This document shows, piece after piece, positions 16,713-25,998 of a DNA stretch of 64,000 bases. This stretch comes from Streptomyces sp. NBRC 110035 (lineage in GTDB: Bacteria > Actinomycetota > Actinomycetes > Streptomycetales > Streptomycetaceae). Within the stretch, counting starts at the first letter, position 1. Each line of letters begins with the position of its first letter. The stretch lies in contig NZ_BBNN01000033.1 of the NCBI RefSeq assembly GCF_000829695.1, positions 22,910 to 86,909 of the forward strand. The letters run 5' to 3'. A program made the position numbers and the translations under genes. The notes beneath the pieces are model-generated. The model had not been told where the DNA came from and did not search any database. It was given only the letters and a program-made list of their open reading frames with translations.

Positions 16713-17357
16713 TCAGGTGACCGGCAGGACGTCCGGGGCCAGGGCGGCGGCGCGGGCCGTGGCGGCCGTCATGCGGCGGCGGTGGTGGCGGCGGCACAGG
16801 ACCTCGTAACCGACCTCGTCCGGGGACCCCGTGACATCGCCGACGACCACCTGCGCGCCCTCCACCACCATCACCCCACCGACCGTCCGGGCGTTGTGGG
16901 TGGCGCGGGCGCCGCACCAGCACAGGGCCTCGACCTGGAGCACCTCGACCCGGTCCGCCAGCTCCACCAGCCGCTGGGAGCCGGGGAACAGCTTGGACCG
17001 GAAGTCGGTGGTGATGCCGAAGGCGTAGACGTCGAGCTCCAGGTCGTCCACCACGCGCGCGAGCTGGTCGATCTGCTCCGGCGCCAGGAACTGCGCCTCG
17101 TCCGCGATCACGTAGTCGGCGCGTCGGCCCTGCGAGAGATGGTCGACGAGGTGCGCGTACAGGTCCGCGTGCTCCCCCACCTCCACCGCGTCCGTGACCA
17201 GCCCCAGGCGGGAGGACAGCTTGCCCTCGCCGGCCCGGTCGTTGCGGGTGAAGATCATGCCCGCCAGGCCGCGTGCCGAACGGTTGTGCTCGATCTGGAG
17301 GGCCAGCGTCGACTTCCCGCAGTCCATCGTTCCGGAGAAGAACACCAGCTCGGGCAT
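16713..17357 (-). CDS. tdk: Thymidine kinase (type II)
   Basis: Phosphorylates thymidine to dTMP with ATP in the pyrimidine salvage pathway. The 214-aa protein has Walker A GTMDCGKST (residues 9-17), a Walker B/DEAQF motif (YVIADEAQFL), and the zinc-binding Cys: CWCGARATHNAR plus CRRHH near the C-terminus. Catalytic Glu in DEAQ is present. It lies 55 nt after the stop of the alkaline-phosphatase-type gene, so cotranscription is likely. Confidence 0.96.
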   Translation of the reverse strand: MPELVFFSGTMDCGKSTLALQIEHNRSARGLAGMIFTRNDRAGEGKLSSRLGLVTDAVEVGEHADLYAHLVDHLSQGRRADYVIADEAQFLAPEQIDQLARVVDDLELDVYAFGITTDFRSKLFPGSQRLVELADRVEVLQVEALCWCGARATHNARTVGGVMVVEGAQVVVGDVTGSPDEVGYEVLCRRHHRRRMTAATARAAALAPDVLPVT

Positions 17358-17412
17358 GGGAGGTCGGGCACCTTTCGGCGGGAACGGGCGGCGAGGACGG
17401 GCCGGGTGGGCC

Positions 17413-18624
17413 TCAGGAGCGTACTTCGAGGAGGGGGACCAGTTGTTCGGCAGGGGTGAGGGAACCGTGGTTGCCGACCATCTCCGACTCCCTCGGCTCC
17501 CGCTCGGAGGCGATGATCAGGACGTCGTCCCGGGCGGCGGCGACCACGTCGCCGATGCGGTGGTACACGCGGTCCTCGATCCGGGGGCCGAACCAGCCCG
17601 CGTCGATCGCCTCGTCCCGCGAGGCCACCCAGAACTGCTCGCCGAGCACCTCGCGCCAGCAGGTCAGGACGTCCCTGGCGGCGCCCGGTACGGCGTAGAC
17701 GTGGCGGGCGCGGCCCTCGCCGCCGAGCAGGGCGACTCCGGCGCTCAGCTCCCAGTCGTGGTCGAAGTCGATGCGGTGCTCCTCGTCGAAGGGCACGTCG
17801 ACCATTCCGTGGTCGGCGGTGACGTAGAGCGCGCTGCGCGGCGGGAGTTGCTCGGCCAGCCGCTGGACCAGGCGGTCGACGTACATGAGCTGGCCGCGCC
17901 AGGTGTCGGAGTCGAGGCCGAAGCGGTGCCCGGCGCCGTCGACCTCGGCGTAGTACGTGTAGACCAGGGAGCGGTCGGCGGCGGCCAGTTGAGCGGCCGC
18001 GAGGTCCATGCGCTCCTCGCCGGACAGCCTCCCGTGGAAGGTGCCGCCGCTGAGCGCGACCTTGGTCAGCGGGGTGTTCGCGAACGCGGGTGAGGACACC
18101 TGGGCGGTGTGCACCCCTGCCCGGTGGGCCAGTTGGAAGACGGTGGGGTGGGGCTGCCAGGTGTCGGGCCGGGTCCAGGGCTGCCAACGCAGCTGGTTCA
18201 TCAGCTCGCCGGTGTCCGGGTTGCGCACGGTGTAGCCCGGCAGGCCGTGCGCGCCGGGCGGCAGGCCGGTGCCGACGGAGGCCAGGGAGGTGGCGGTGGT
18301 CGCCGGGTAACCCGTGGTGAGGGGGCGTCCGGTGCCGCCCCGGGAGGCGGCCGTCAGGGCCGCCATGAACGGGGCTTCCTCCGGGTGCGCCTTCAGCTGC
18401 TCCCAGCCGAGGCCGTCGATCAGGAACACGCAGTTCCGGTCGGCGGGGGCGAGCTCCGGGATCGCGGCGGTGGTGCCGGGGACGCCCATGCCCGCGGCGA
18501 GGGTGGGCAGCAGGTCGGCGAGCGAGCCGGTGCCGTACTCGGGCAGGGGGGCGGAGTCCGGGGCGAGGGGCTCCGGGTGGACGTCCCAGCCGGTGGTGTG
18601 CGGGGACGGCGGGGTGTGCGGCAT
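17413..18624 (-). CDS. Alkaline-phosphatase superfamily nucleotide pyrophosphatase/phosphodiesterase
   Basis: A 403-aa protein of the type I phosphodiesterase/nucleotide-pyrophosphatase group in the alkaline phosphatase fold. Metal ligands are visible: FLIDGLGWEQL (first Asp), the nucleophile Thr in TGYPATTATSLAS, DGAGHRFG (Asp/His) and YVTADHGMVDVPF (Asp-His). No signal peptide, so it is cytoplasmic. The ATG overlaps the DUF5998 stop by 1 nt (TGATG), indicating coupled translation. Substrate not determinable. Confidence 0.88.
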   Translation of the reverse strand: MPHTPPSPHTTGWDVHPEPLAPDSAPLPEYGTGSLADLLPTLAAGMGVPGTTAAIPELAPADRNCVFLIDGLGWEQLKAHPEEAPFMAALTAASRGGTGRPLTTGYPATTATSLASVGTGLPPGAHGLPGYTVRNPDTGELMNQLRWQPWTRPDTWQPHPTVFQLAHRAGVHTAQVSSPAFANTPLTKVALSGGTFHGRLSGEERMDLAAAQLAAADRSLVYTYYAEVDGAGHRFGLDSDTWRGQLMYVDRLVQRLAEQLPPRSALYVTADHGMVDVPFDEEHRIDFDHDWELSAGVALLGGEGRARHVYAVPGAARDVLTCWREVLGEQFWVASRDEAIDAGWFGPRIEDRVYHRIGDVVAAARDDVLIIASEREPRESEMVGNHGSLTPAEQLVPLLEVRS

Positions 18625-19211
18625 CAGCGTGCGGAGTCCGCGGTCGCCTCGGAGAGGGCCTGCGCGAAGGCGAGCGCCTGACGCACCGTCTCCGGGCCGT
18701 CCCCGGCCTCGCTGACCCGCAGGCTGAGGTCGTCGGCCGTCGAACTGCCCGTGTAGCCGTGGTCGGCCTCGCAGTTGGGGTCGCCGCAGGCCGCCGGCTC
18801 CAGGTCGAGCCGGGCGACCGCGCCCCAGCCGATGGTGAGCACGATCTCGCGGGGCAGCGTGCCCGGCTTGTACGACTCCGGGTTGGCGACCACCCTGCTG
18901 ACCACGATCGACGAGATCCGGCCGAGCTTGACCGACTCCGTGGACGTGGTGGCGTACGGGGTCGGGGACGTGGTGTCGGCGGCCTGCTCGTCGGTGTGGC
19001 TGACGATGAAGCGGTTGCCGGTGAGGACGAGCACGGTCACATGGCGCCGTACCTCGTTCTGGTCGAACGTCGTCTCCTGGTGGACCAGGTACGACCGGAC
19101 GGGCTCGCCGCCCACGGCGGCCTCCACCGCCTCGGCCACGAGGGCCGGGTAGTAGCCGCTGCGCTCGATCGCCGCCCGCAGCCCCTGGGTCGTCGTACTG
19201 GTCTTGGCCAT
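18624..19211 (-). CDS. DUF5998 family protein
   Basis: A 195-aa conserved actinobacterial protein of unknown function, first in a unit with the phosphatase-type gene and probably tdk. It starts MAKTSTTTQGLRAAIERSGY, then a beta-rich core (VLVLTGNRFIVSHTDEQ, ISSIVVSRVV) and a Cys-containing segment (CGDPNCEADHGY) that could bind a metal. An alternative ATG three codons earlier (19220) exists. The fold resembles a PH-like beta barrel in my reading, but this is a guess. Confidence 0.82.
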   Translation of the reverse strand: MAKTSTTTQGLRAAIERSGYYPALVAEAVEAAVGGEPVRSYLVHQETTFDQNEVRRHVTVLVLTGNRFIVSHTDEQAADTTSPTPYATTSTESVKLGRISSIVVSRVVANPESYKPGTLPREIVLTIGWGAVARLDLEPAACGDPNCEADHGYTGSSTADDLSLRVSEAGDGPETVRQALAFAQALSEATADSAR

Positions 19212-19323
19212 GACGCCCATCCTACGGGGGACCGCCGACTGCGAGGCACCGGTCACGGCACTCCCCCGCGCGCGCCGGGCCGGGCCGGGCCGGGAACGGC
19301 CCGCCCGGTGCGGCCGGCGGGAC

Positions 19324-19707
19324 TCATTGGTCCGCGTCCTCGCGGGAGGGCTGTTCGTCCACCGGAGTGCCGTCCCGCGCGAGACGGTCGGCGAGTTCGT
19401 CCCGGAACAGCGCGCCGCGGTCGAGTGCCTGGACGCGGTAGGCGGCACGGCCGACGATCTGGCTGGTGATCGGGGCGGTGAGCAGCTGGAACAGGACGAC
19501 GAGCAGCAGCATCGGCGCGTAGCGCAGGGGCATCTGCACGGCGGTTCCCACCAGGACGAGTATCAGGCCGAGCGTCTGGGCCTTGGCGGCCGCGTGCAGG
19601 CGGCTGACGATGTCCGGGAAGCGGAGCAGGCCCACGGAGCCGAGCAGGCAGAAGACCGCGCCGGCCGGGAGCAGGACGGCGGTGATCACGTCGGACACCA
19701 CGGTCAT
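19324..19707 (-). CDS. mnhG: Mrp/Mnh antiporter subunit G
   Basis: Last gene of the six-gene Mrp-type sodium/proton antiporter operon. The 127-aa membrane protein has three helices (ADVITAVLLPAGAVFCLLGS-like N-terminus, a middle amphipathic segment with FPDIVSRLHAAAKAQTLG, and LLLVVLFQLLTAPITSQIV). The RFPDxxxRLHAxxKA motif is the family signature. Overlaps mnhF by 4 nt. A short GC hairpin (about 19286-19303) follows it and may be a weak terminator. Confidence 0.93.
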   Translation of the reverse strand: MTVVSDVITAVLLPAGAVFCLLGSVGLLRFPDIVSRLHAAAKAQTLGLILVLVGTAVQMPLRYAPMLLLVVLFQLLTAPITSQIVGRAAYRVQALDRGALFRDELADRLARDGTPVDEQPSREDADQ

Positions 19708-19970
19708 CGCAGGCCTGCCCGCTTCTCGATCAGGTGGGCGGCCGTCACCGATCCGGTGAAGGCCAGCAGGGCGAGGACGACGAGGACGGGCAGGGGCGTG
19801 GTGTCCTCACGCAGGGCCATGCCCACGGCGGCCCCGGCGATGATCATCGTCAGCAGGACGTCCAGCGCCACGATGCGGTTGAGCGCGTCCGGACCCCGCA
19901 CGAGACGCAGCAGGGTGAGCAGGCCGGCCACCGACAGCACGGCCAGGGTGGCGGCGTACACGACGGTCAT
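19704..19970 (-). CDS. mnhF: Mrp/Mnh antiporter subunit F
   Basis: A small 88-aa three-helix membrane subunit: MTVVYAATLAVLSVAGLLTL, RLVRGPDALNRIVALDVLLT (the RGPxxxDRVxAxD-type signature), and the third helix VLVVLALLAFTGSVTAAHLI. Overlaps both neighbours by 4 nt, so it is translationally coupled within the Mrp complex in the plasma membrane. Confidence 0.92.
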   Translation of the reverse strand: MTVVYAATLAVLSVAGLLTLLRLVRGPDALNRIVALDVLLTMIIAGAAVGMALREDTTPLPVLVVLALLAFTGSVTAAHLIEKRAGLR

Positions 19971-20686
19971 GGGGTTCTGCCTCCTTGATCAGGGTGGTCG
20001 GGAGGACCGGGGCGGCCGGACGGCCCCGGGTCGGCAGCAGGCCCGGGACCGCCGGAAGGTCCGGGGGCGTCGAAAGGCCCGGAATCGCCGCCGGGGCCGG
20101 GGCCCTCAGGACCGGGGGCCTCAGGGCCGGTGGAAGGCCCGGAGGGGGCGTCACCCGCTGCTCCGGTGCGTCGGCCGTGGCCGACCGCCCGCGCCACTCT
20201 GCGCTCGACGGTCTGCACCACCTTTCTGCGGCGGGCGAGGTCGGTTTCGTCGCGGACCGGGAGCGCGTGGACGTACAGCCGCCGCCGGCGCCGGTCGATC
20301 TCCACCACCAGGGTGCCGGGGGAGATCGTCGTGAGTTCGGCCACCGTTGTGATCAGAAGGTCGCTGTCGACGTGCAGCGGGACTTCGACGATCGCCGCGG
20401 ACGTCTTCCCCCCGTGTCTCAGGATCTGCCAGGCGACGGTGACCCCGGACCCGACGAGATCCTTCAGCAGGTCGGCCAGGAGGCGCGCGATCGACAGCGG
20501 CCGGGGCACGGAGCCCGGCAGGACCGGCGGCAGGGGGAAGGACCCGACGACGGCCACGGCGGCGAGCAGACCTCCGAGGAGGACCAGCGGGCCGACGGAA
20601 CCCCACAGCACGATCCACAGCAGCCACAGCCACCCGATCATGGGCAGGCGGCGCAGGACTCGGCGGGCGTGCTCCCGGCAGGTCAA
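19967..20686 (-). CDS. mnhE: Mrp/Mnh antiporter subunit E
   Basis: A 239-aa subunit with an N-terminal pair of membrane helices (WLWLLWIVLWGSVGPLVLLG; AVAVVGSFPLPPVLPG) and the MnhE signature in VPLHVDSDLLITTVAELTTISPGTLVVEID. The last 60 residues are a repetitive Pro/Gly-rich cytoplasmic tail unusual for MnhE, which is normally 160-190 aa. A TTG start overlapping the mnhD stop (TTGA) has a good GAGGGGG site; an ATG 15 codons later (20641) is the alternative. Confidence 0.9.
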   Translation of the reverse strand: MTCREHARRVLRRLPMIGWLWLLWIVLWGSVGPLVLLGGLLAAVAVVGSFPLPPVLPGSVPRPLSIARLLADLLKDLVGSGVTVAWQILRHGGKTSAAIVEVPLHVDSDLLITTVAELTTISPGTLVVEIDRRRRRLYVHALPVRDETDLARRRKVVQTVERRVARAVGHGRRTGAAGDAPSGPSTGPEAPGPEGPGPGGDSGPFDAPGPSGGPGPAADPGPSGRPGPPDHPDQGGRTP

Positions 20687-22242
20687 CGGTCCCCCTCGGT
20701 CATGACGGCGGAGCGGTACTCCCGCGGGTCGAGCAGTTCGTGTGCGGCTCGTTCGCCGACGCGGGCGAGCGGGCCCGCGCAGACGGCGACCGCGACACTG
20801 GTGACCACCATGACGACGGTGGCGGCGGTCATCAGCCCGGTCCCGCGCCGGACGGCGCGGCGCTCCGGGCGGAGGGCGGTGCCGGGGGCCGGCTTGTCCG
20901 GCGGTGGCGTGTCACCGCGCTCCGGGTGCGGATCCTGCCGCATGAAGGCCCTGGTCCAGACCCGGGTCATGGCGTAGAGCGTCAGCAGGCTGGTGAGCAG
21001 GGCGGTCGCGGCGAGGGCGTACGCCGCGGTGCCGCCCTGCCACGCACCGGCCCGCAGCAGGGTCAGCTTGGCCACGAACCCGGAGAACGGCGGGATCCCG
21101 GCCAGGCTCAGTGCGGGCAGGGCGAACAGTGCGGCGACCAACGGTCCCGGGGGCGGCCCCTGGGCCATGCGCTTCATGCCCGTTGTTCCCGCGTGGCGCA
21201 CGGCGAGGGCGGCGGCGAGGAAGAGCGCCGCCTGGACGACGATGTGATGGACGATGTAGAGGACCGTGCCGGTGAGTCCGAGTGTGTCGAACAGCGCGAG
21301 CCCGAACAGCATGAAGCCGATGTGGCTGACGAGGGTGAAGGACAGCAGCCGGTTGATGTCGTCCTGGGCGAGGGCCCCGAGGATGCCCACGATCATGGCG
21401 GCGATCGCCACACAGGCCAGCAGGGTCCACACGCTGGAGCGCGGAAAGAGCAGGGTCTGGGTGCGCAGCAGGGCGTAGATGGCGACCTTGGTCAGCAGGG
21501 CGGCGAACACGGCGGTGATCGGCGCCGGCGCGGTGGGGTAGCTGTCGGGCAGCCAGAAGTGCAGGGGGACGATCGCCGCCTTGATGCCCAGGACGGCCAG
21601 GAGCAGCAGGGCGAGTGCGCCGCGCAGTCCGTCGGGGAGCTCGGCGAGCCGCGGTCCGAGCTGGGCCAGGGTGACCGTGCCGGCGGCCGCGTACACCAGG
21701 GCGACCAGGGTGAGGAACAGCAGGGAGGACGTCAGGCTGGTGATCATGTACGTCATACCGGCGCGGGTGCGGTTTCCGTCGGCGTCCAGGGTGATCAGCA
21801 CGTAGGAGGCGGCGAGCAGCACCTCGAAGGCGACGAAGAGGTTGAACAGGTCGCCGGTGAGGAAGGCCAGGCTCACTCCGGTGACGAGCATCAGGTAGGC
21901 GGGGTGGAAGACCTCCGCCGAGCTCCGGCGTTTCTCCGCGGTGCCCTGGCCGATGGCGAAGAGCAGCACGGCCAGGGTCACCAGGAGGGACACGGCGAGC
22001 AGGAGCGCCGACAGCCGGTCGGCGACGAGTGTGATGCCCAGCGGGGCCGGCCAGCCGCCGACGTGCACGGCCTGCGGGCCGCGGGTGTCGGCGAGGACGA
22101 GCAGAGCGACGGCGTCCGCCAGTACGCAGGCCAGTACGAGGGTGCTCATGGGGCGGGTCGCCCGGACGGGCAGTCCGAGCAGGGCCGTGGCGGCGCCCAG
22201 GGCCGGCAGCACCACGGGCAGGGTGAGCAGCAGTGCGGTCAT
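20683..22242 (-). CDS. mnhD: Mrp/Mnh antiporter subunit D
   Basis: A 519-aa NuoN/NuoM-like proton-translocating subunit with about 14 membrane helices. It has the conserved functional Glu in FEVLLAASYVLI, a Lys in VLGIKAAIVPLHFWLPDSYP, and the loop LLTKVAIYALLR. It forms one of the ion channels of the Mrp complex with MnhA. A charged Pro-rich cytoplasmic loop (QDPHPERGDTPPPDKPAPG) lies between the last two helices. Overlaps mnhC and mnhE by 4 nt. Confidence 0.95.
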   Translation of the reverse strand: MTALLLTLPVVLPALGAATALLGLPVRATRPMSTLVLACVLADAVALLVLADTRGPQAVHVGGWPAPLGITLVADRLSALLLAVSLLVTLAVLLFAIGQGTAEKRRSSAEVFHPAYLMLVTGVSLAFLTGDLFNLFVAFEVLLAASYVLITLDADGNRTRAGMTYMITSLTSSLLFLTLVALVYAAAGTVTLAQLGPRLAELPDGLRGALALLLLAVLGIKAAIVPLHFWLPDSYPTAPAPITAVFAALLTKVAIYALLRTQTLLFPRSSVWTLLACVAIAAMIVGILGALAQDDINRLLSFTLVSHIGFMLFGLALFDTLGLTGTVLYIVHHIVVQAALFLAAALAVRHAGTTGMKRMAQGPPPGPLVAALFALPALSLAGIPPFSGFVAKLTLLRAGAWQGGTAAYALAATALLTSLLTLYAMTRVWTRAFMRQDPHPERGDTPPPDKPAPGTALRPERRAVRRGTGLMTAATVVMVVTSVAVAVCAGPLARVGERAAHELLDPREYRSAVMTEGDR

Positions 22243-22763
22243 CGGTGTTCCCCCGGAGCGGTGCCGTGGTCGCGGTGGTCACGGTGGTCCGACTCGCCGT
22301 CGTCGGCATCGTCGCCGTCGCCGCGTTCGTCGCCGCCGCCGGGCTCGTCGGTGTCGGTTTCCTGGTCGGTGTCGGCGTGTCGCCGGGCGATGCGCCGGTC
22401 CTCCACGTCGTCGCGCACCTCGTCGCTGCCGGACAGCCGCCAGGAACGGTAGGCGAGGACCATCAGGAACGCCGTGAGACCGAACGTGATCACGATCGAC
22501 GTCAGCGCCATGGCCTGCGGCAGCGGATCGGCGGGCTCCGCCGGGTCCACCGGCTTCCCCTCCAGCACCGGGGGCCGGCCGGGGGTGCCGCCGGCGACCA
22601 GGAGCAGCAGGTTGGTGCCGTGGCCCAGGAGGATGAAGCCGAGAACGATCCGCATCAGGGACCGTTGCAGCATGAGGTGGAAGCCGATCGTGAACAGGCC
22701 GCCCACCACGACGGCCATCGTCACGTCGAGCGTGTTCAGCGTGATGTCGCCCGCGCCGTTCAT
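22239..22763 (-). CDS. mnhC: Mrp/Mnh antiporter subunit C
   Basis: A 174-aa NuoK-like subunit with three helices: MAVVVGGLFTIGFHLMLQ, RIVLGFILLGHGTNLLLLVAG and LTSIVITFGLTAFLMVLAYR. The start is MNGAGDITLNTLDV, which overlaps the mnhA stop by 4 nt; the longer in-frame extension is excluded as it lies inside mnhA. The acidic C-terminal tail (about 50 residues rich in Asp/Glu/Arg, ending GTAPGEHR) is longer than in typical MnhC (110-125 aa). Confidence 0.93.
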   Translation of the reverse strand: MNGAGDITLNTLDVTMAVVVGGLFTIGFHLMLQRSLMRIVLGFILLGHGTNLLLLVAGGTPGRPPVLEGKPVDPAEPADPLPQAMALTSIVITFGLTAFLMVLAYRSWRLSGSDEVRDDVEDRRIARRHADTDQETDTDEPGGGDERGDGDDADDGESDHRDHRDHGTAPGEHR

Positions 22764-25606
22764 CGAGCGGATCCCTCCTCCTGCCGGTCCGCCGCCGCGC
22801 CGGCCACTTCGAGTGAGACACCCACCGCCGACAGGAGTTTGAGGACGACGCCGACCACGAGCAGGTAGACGCCCACGTCGAGGAACACGCTGGTCGCCCA
22901 CTTCACCTCGCCGAGCAGCGGCAGGTGCCACGTCACCAGGTCGCTGTCCAGCGGCGTACCGCCGAAGGCCAGCGGCACCAGCCCGACGACCGTCGCGATC
23001 AGCAGACCCGTGCCCGCGACCGCGACCGGACGCAGGCGTACGGCGGCGCCGAGGTCGGCCTGTCCGCCCACCAGGTACCGCAGGACGAACGCCAGCCCTG
23101 CCACCAGACCGCCGGAGAAGCCTCCGCCGGGGCGGTAGTGCCCGGAGAACAGCAGGAACAGCGAAAGCACCAGGGTCGAGGGGAAGAGCAGCCGGGTGGC
23201 CACTTCCATCAGGACCGAGCGCTCGCCGCCGGGCCGTTCACCCGCTCCCGGCAGCCAGGTCTGCCGGGGCTCGTCCCAGTGCGTCGTGGGGAACCGGGCC
23301 GGCGGTTCCTCGTCGGTCACCCGTACCGCGCCGCGGTCGCGGAACCGGACCAGACTGCCGACTCCGACCGCCGCCACCAGGACGACCGAGATCTCGCCCA
23401 GCGTGTCCAGGGCCCGGAAGTCGACGATGATCGCGTTGACGACGTTGTAGGCACCCGTCTCCGGCGCCCGGCGCAGGTACTCGGGTGAGATCGCCGGGGC
23501 CGTACGCGCGGCGGACGTCGCCAGTGCGAAGCAGGTGACGACGAGGCCGACCCCGACGGCCAGCGCACCCCGCAGCACGCGACCCGGGGCCGCCGTCCGG
23601 CCGGGGTCGAACCGGGCCGGCATCCGGCGCAGCACCAGCACCACGACGACCAGCGTCAACGTCTCGACCAGGAACTGGGTGAGCGCCAGGTCCGGGGCGC
23701 CCCGCACCAGGAACAAACCGGCCGCGCCGTATCCGACGGCCCCGGTCAGCAGCAGGGCGGTGAGCCGGTGCCGGGCGGCCACCACCGCCGCGGCGGCCGT
23801 CAGTATCACCACGGCCAGGGCGGGTTCGAGCGGATACCGCCACAGGGGCGGTGACCCCGGCGAGGGGCCCGCGGCCACGAGCGCCGTGCCGGGCACGGCG
23901 ACGACCGTCGCGAGCAGCACGGTCAGGTAGACGGGCAGGGAGCCGACCTGGGTGTGCCGGGTCAGCGTCACGGCCAGCCGGTCCACGCCCTCACTCGCAC
24001 GGTCGTACGCGTGCTGCACGTCGGGCAGGCGCGGCACGCGGTCCGTCGCAACGCCTCGGCGTTGCACCGCGTGGATCAGGAGACCGGTGACGAGCGACAG
24101 CGCGGACAGGCCGAGCACGGGCGTGAACCCGTGCCACAGTGACAGTTCGTACGGACCGTCGGGTCCCGGCGGATAGGCGTCGGCGTAGGCGGCGGCGAGG
24201 GCCCCCGTGGCGGTGTACGCCACGCCCAGCACCAGGCCCGCCCCGGACAGGACGGCCACCGGTGCGACGAATCCGGGTTCCGGGCTCCGCACGGGGCGCG
24301 CCGCCTTTCCCGACGGCCGGCGCCCGCCGAAGGCGCCGTGCAGGAACCGTGCCGCGAACGCCACGGTCAGCGCGGAGCCGCACACGAGCACCACCGTCAG
24401 CTGGTAGTGGTAGGCCAGTCCGGTGCCGTGCAGGAGGGCTTCCAGGGCTGCTTCCTTGCCCAGGAAGCCGACGAGGGGCGGCAGAGTGGCCATCGACGCG
24501 GTGGCCAGTGCCGTGACCCAGAACAGCACGGGCAGCCGGCGTTTCAGTCCCGACAGTTCCCGGATGTCGCGTGTGCCCGTGCTGTGGTCGACGACCCCGA
24601 CGGACAGGAACAGTGCCGACTTGAATGCCGCGTGCGCCAGCAGCATCACCACCCCGGCCAGCGCCGCCGTCCGCGTTCCCGCGCCCAGCAGGGCGGTCAG
24701 CAGGCCGAGTTCGCTGACGGTCCCGTAGGCGAGGAGCAGTTTCAGGTCGGTCTCGCGCAGTGCCCGCCACGCGGCCACCACCATCGTGGCGAGTCCCACC
24801 CCGAGCACCATGGGCCGCCACGGGGCCACGTCGGCCAGGGCGGGCGCCAGCCGGGCCACCAGGTAGACCCCGGCCTTGACCATCGCCGCCGCGTGCAGAA
24901 AGGCACTGACCGGTGTGGGGGCGACCATCGCCGCGGGCAGCCAGCCGTGCAGCGGCATCTGCGCGGACTTGGCGAACGCGCCGACCAGGACGAGCACCAC
25001 GGCGGCGGGGACCCCGCCGCCCCGCGGGGGGTCGGCGAGGATCGCGGAGACGCGGTACGTGCCGGCCTCCTGGCCCAGCACGATGAAACCGAGCAGCATC
25101 GCCAGGCCGCCGGCCGCGGTCACCAGCAGGGCCTGGCGGGCGGCGCGCCGCTGTTCCGCGCCCTCCCCGCGCCCCGCGATCAGCAGGAAGGAGGCGACCG
25201 TGGTCAGTTCCCAGAAGACGTACAGCACGAAGAGGTTGTCCGCCAGCACCAGCCCGGTCATCGCCCCGGCGAAGGCCAGCAGCAGGGCGGCCAGCCGGCC
25301 GGCGTCGCGCTCGACGTAGTACCGGCAGTACAGGAGCACCATGGCTCCGACACCGGCCACCACCCACAGCATCAGGAGTGACAGGGCGTCCAGGCGCAGG
25401 TCGATCGTCAGGCCGAGCGCCGGGGCCCAGGGCAGGGACTCCCGGTACGCGCCGCCGTCCAGCACGCGGCCCGCCCGCGTGCCCGCCCAGACGACGGCCG
25501 CCAGCGGCACCAGGGCGGCCACGGCCCACATCGCACGGCCGAGCCGCCTCTCCCACCACGGCATCGACACTGCGGCCACCGCATGGGCGGCCAGCAGGAC
25601 CAGCAC
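22760..25606 (-). CDS. mnhA: Fused Mrp/Mnh antiporter subunit A-B
   Basis: A 948-aa protein that joins MnhA and MnhB. Residues about 1-500 are the NuoL-like MnhA channel domain with the signature RYYVERDAGRLAALLLAFAG and the functional Glu in FWELTTVASFLLI. The middle has a further set of helices and the DUF4040-type segment (GAPDLALTQFLVETLTLVVV). Residues about 800-948 are MnhB (LMEVATRLLFPSTLVLSLFL, GHYRPGGGFSGGLVAGLAF). The fusion explains the absence of a separate mnhB. The GTG start has AAGGAG 11 nt upstream. It is first gene in the operon, exporting Na+ or other cations against protons. Confidence 0.94.
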   Translation of the reverse strand: MLVLLAAHAVAAVSMPWWERRLGRAMWAVAALVPLAAVVWAGTRAGRVLDGGAYRESLPWAPALGLTIDLRLDALSLLMLWVVAGVGAMVLLYCRYYVERDAGRLAALLLAFAGAMTGLVLADNLFVLYVFWELTTVASFLLIAGRGEGAEQRRAARQALLVTAAGGLAMLLGFIVLGQEAGTYRVSAILADPPRGGGVPAAVVLVLVGAFAKSAQMPLHGWLPAAMVAPTPVSAFLHAAAMVKAGVYLVARLAPALADVAPWRPMVLGVGLATMVVAAWRALRETDLKLLLAYGTVSELGLLTALLGAGTRTAALAGVVMLLAHAAFKSALFLSVGVVDHSTGTRDIRELSGLKRRLPVLFWVTALATASMATLPPLVGFLGKEAALEALLHGTGLAYHYQLTVVLVCGSALTVAFAARFLHGAFGGRRPSGKAARPVRSPEPGFVAPVAVLSGAGLVLGVAYTATGALAAAYADAYPPGPDGPYELSLWHGFTPVLGLSALSLVTGLLIHAVQRRGVATDRVPRLPDVQHAYDRASEGVDRLAVTLTRHTQVGSLPVYLTVLLATVVAVPGTALVAAGPSPGSPPLWRYPLEPALAVVILTAAAAVVAARHRLTALLLTGAVGYGAAGLFLVRGAPDLALTQFLVETLTLVVVVLVLRRMPARFDPGRTAAPGRVLRGALAVGVGLVVTCFALATSAARTAPAISPEYLRRAPETGAYNVVNAIIVDFRALDTLGEISVVLVAAVGVGSLVRFRDRGAVRVTDEEPPARFPTTHWDEPRQTWLPGAGERPGGERSVLMEVATRLLFPSTLVLSLFLLFSGHYRPGGGFSGGLVAGLAFVLRYLVGGQADLGAAVRLRPVAVAGTGLLIATVVGLVPLAFGGTPLDSDLVTWHLPLLGEVKWATSVFLDVGVYLLVVGVVLKLLSAVGVSLEVAGAAADRQEEGSAR

Positions 25607-25998
25607 GTCAGCACCAACTCCTTCGCGGTGGCCCGACCGCTGACACGCGGTCGGCCTCCGCCCGAGCCCTGGGGGTTGTGCCCCGGTTCGTCAACGATTG
25701 GGCATTCAGTGCTCTGTGTAGCAGGGGTCAGCCGTCCGGTGGGGTACCGCCGCGCCCCACCTCACCGGCGGAGGGGCGGGCAAGGACTCCGGCACCTCGG
25801 GACCGCCGCGTGCGACGTGCCGGGCGAAGGGGGAGCCGGTCCTGCCGGCGTCGATGGCCCCGAGATGCATGCCGTTGTCTCCGTCCTGTGCCCGCGGCAG
25901 GTGCCGCTGCCGGCCGCAGGCACGGGTAACCCGCCCGACGCGCCGTCAAACCCACGACGACCTGCCGTGTTGGAGCGGCCGGAGGGCTCACGCCGCTC
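25607..25998. other. Intergenic region between the Mrp operon and the PatA-like gene
   Basis: A 392-bp region between tandem minus-strand genes; holds the Mrp operon promoter. The first 150 bp upstream of mnhA include TTGACG on the minus strand near 25690. No convincing gene is seen. Confidence 0.55.

Noticed and set aside
19286..19303. GC hairpin downstream of mnhG as a terminator
   Set aside because: Only a 7-bp stem inside a repeated GGGCC tract; too weak to list as a separate feature.
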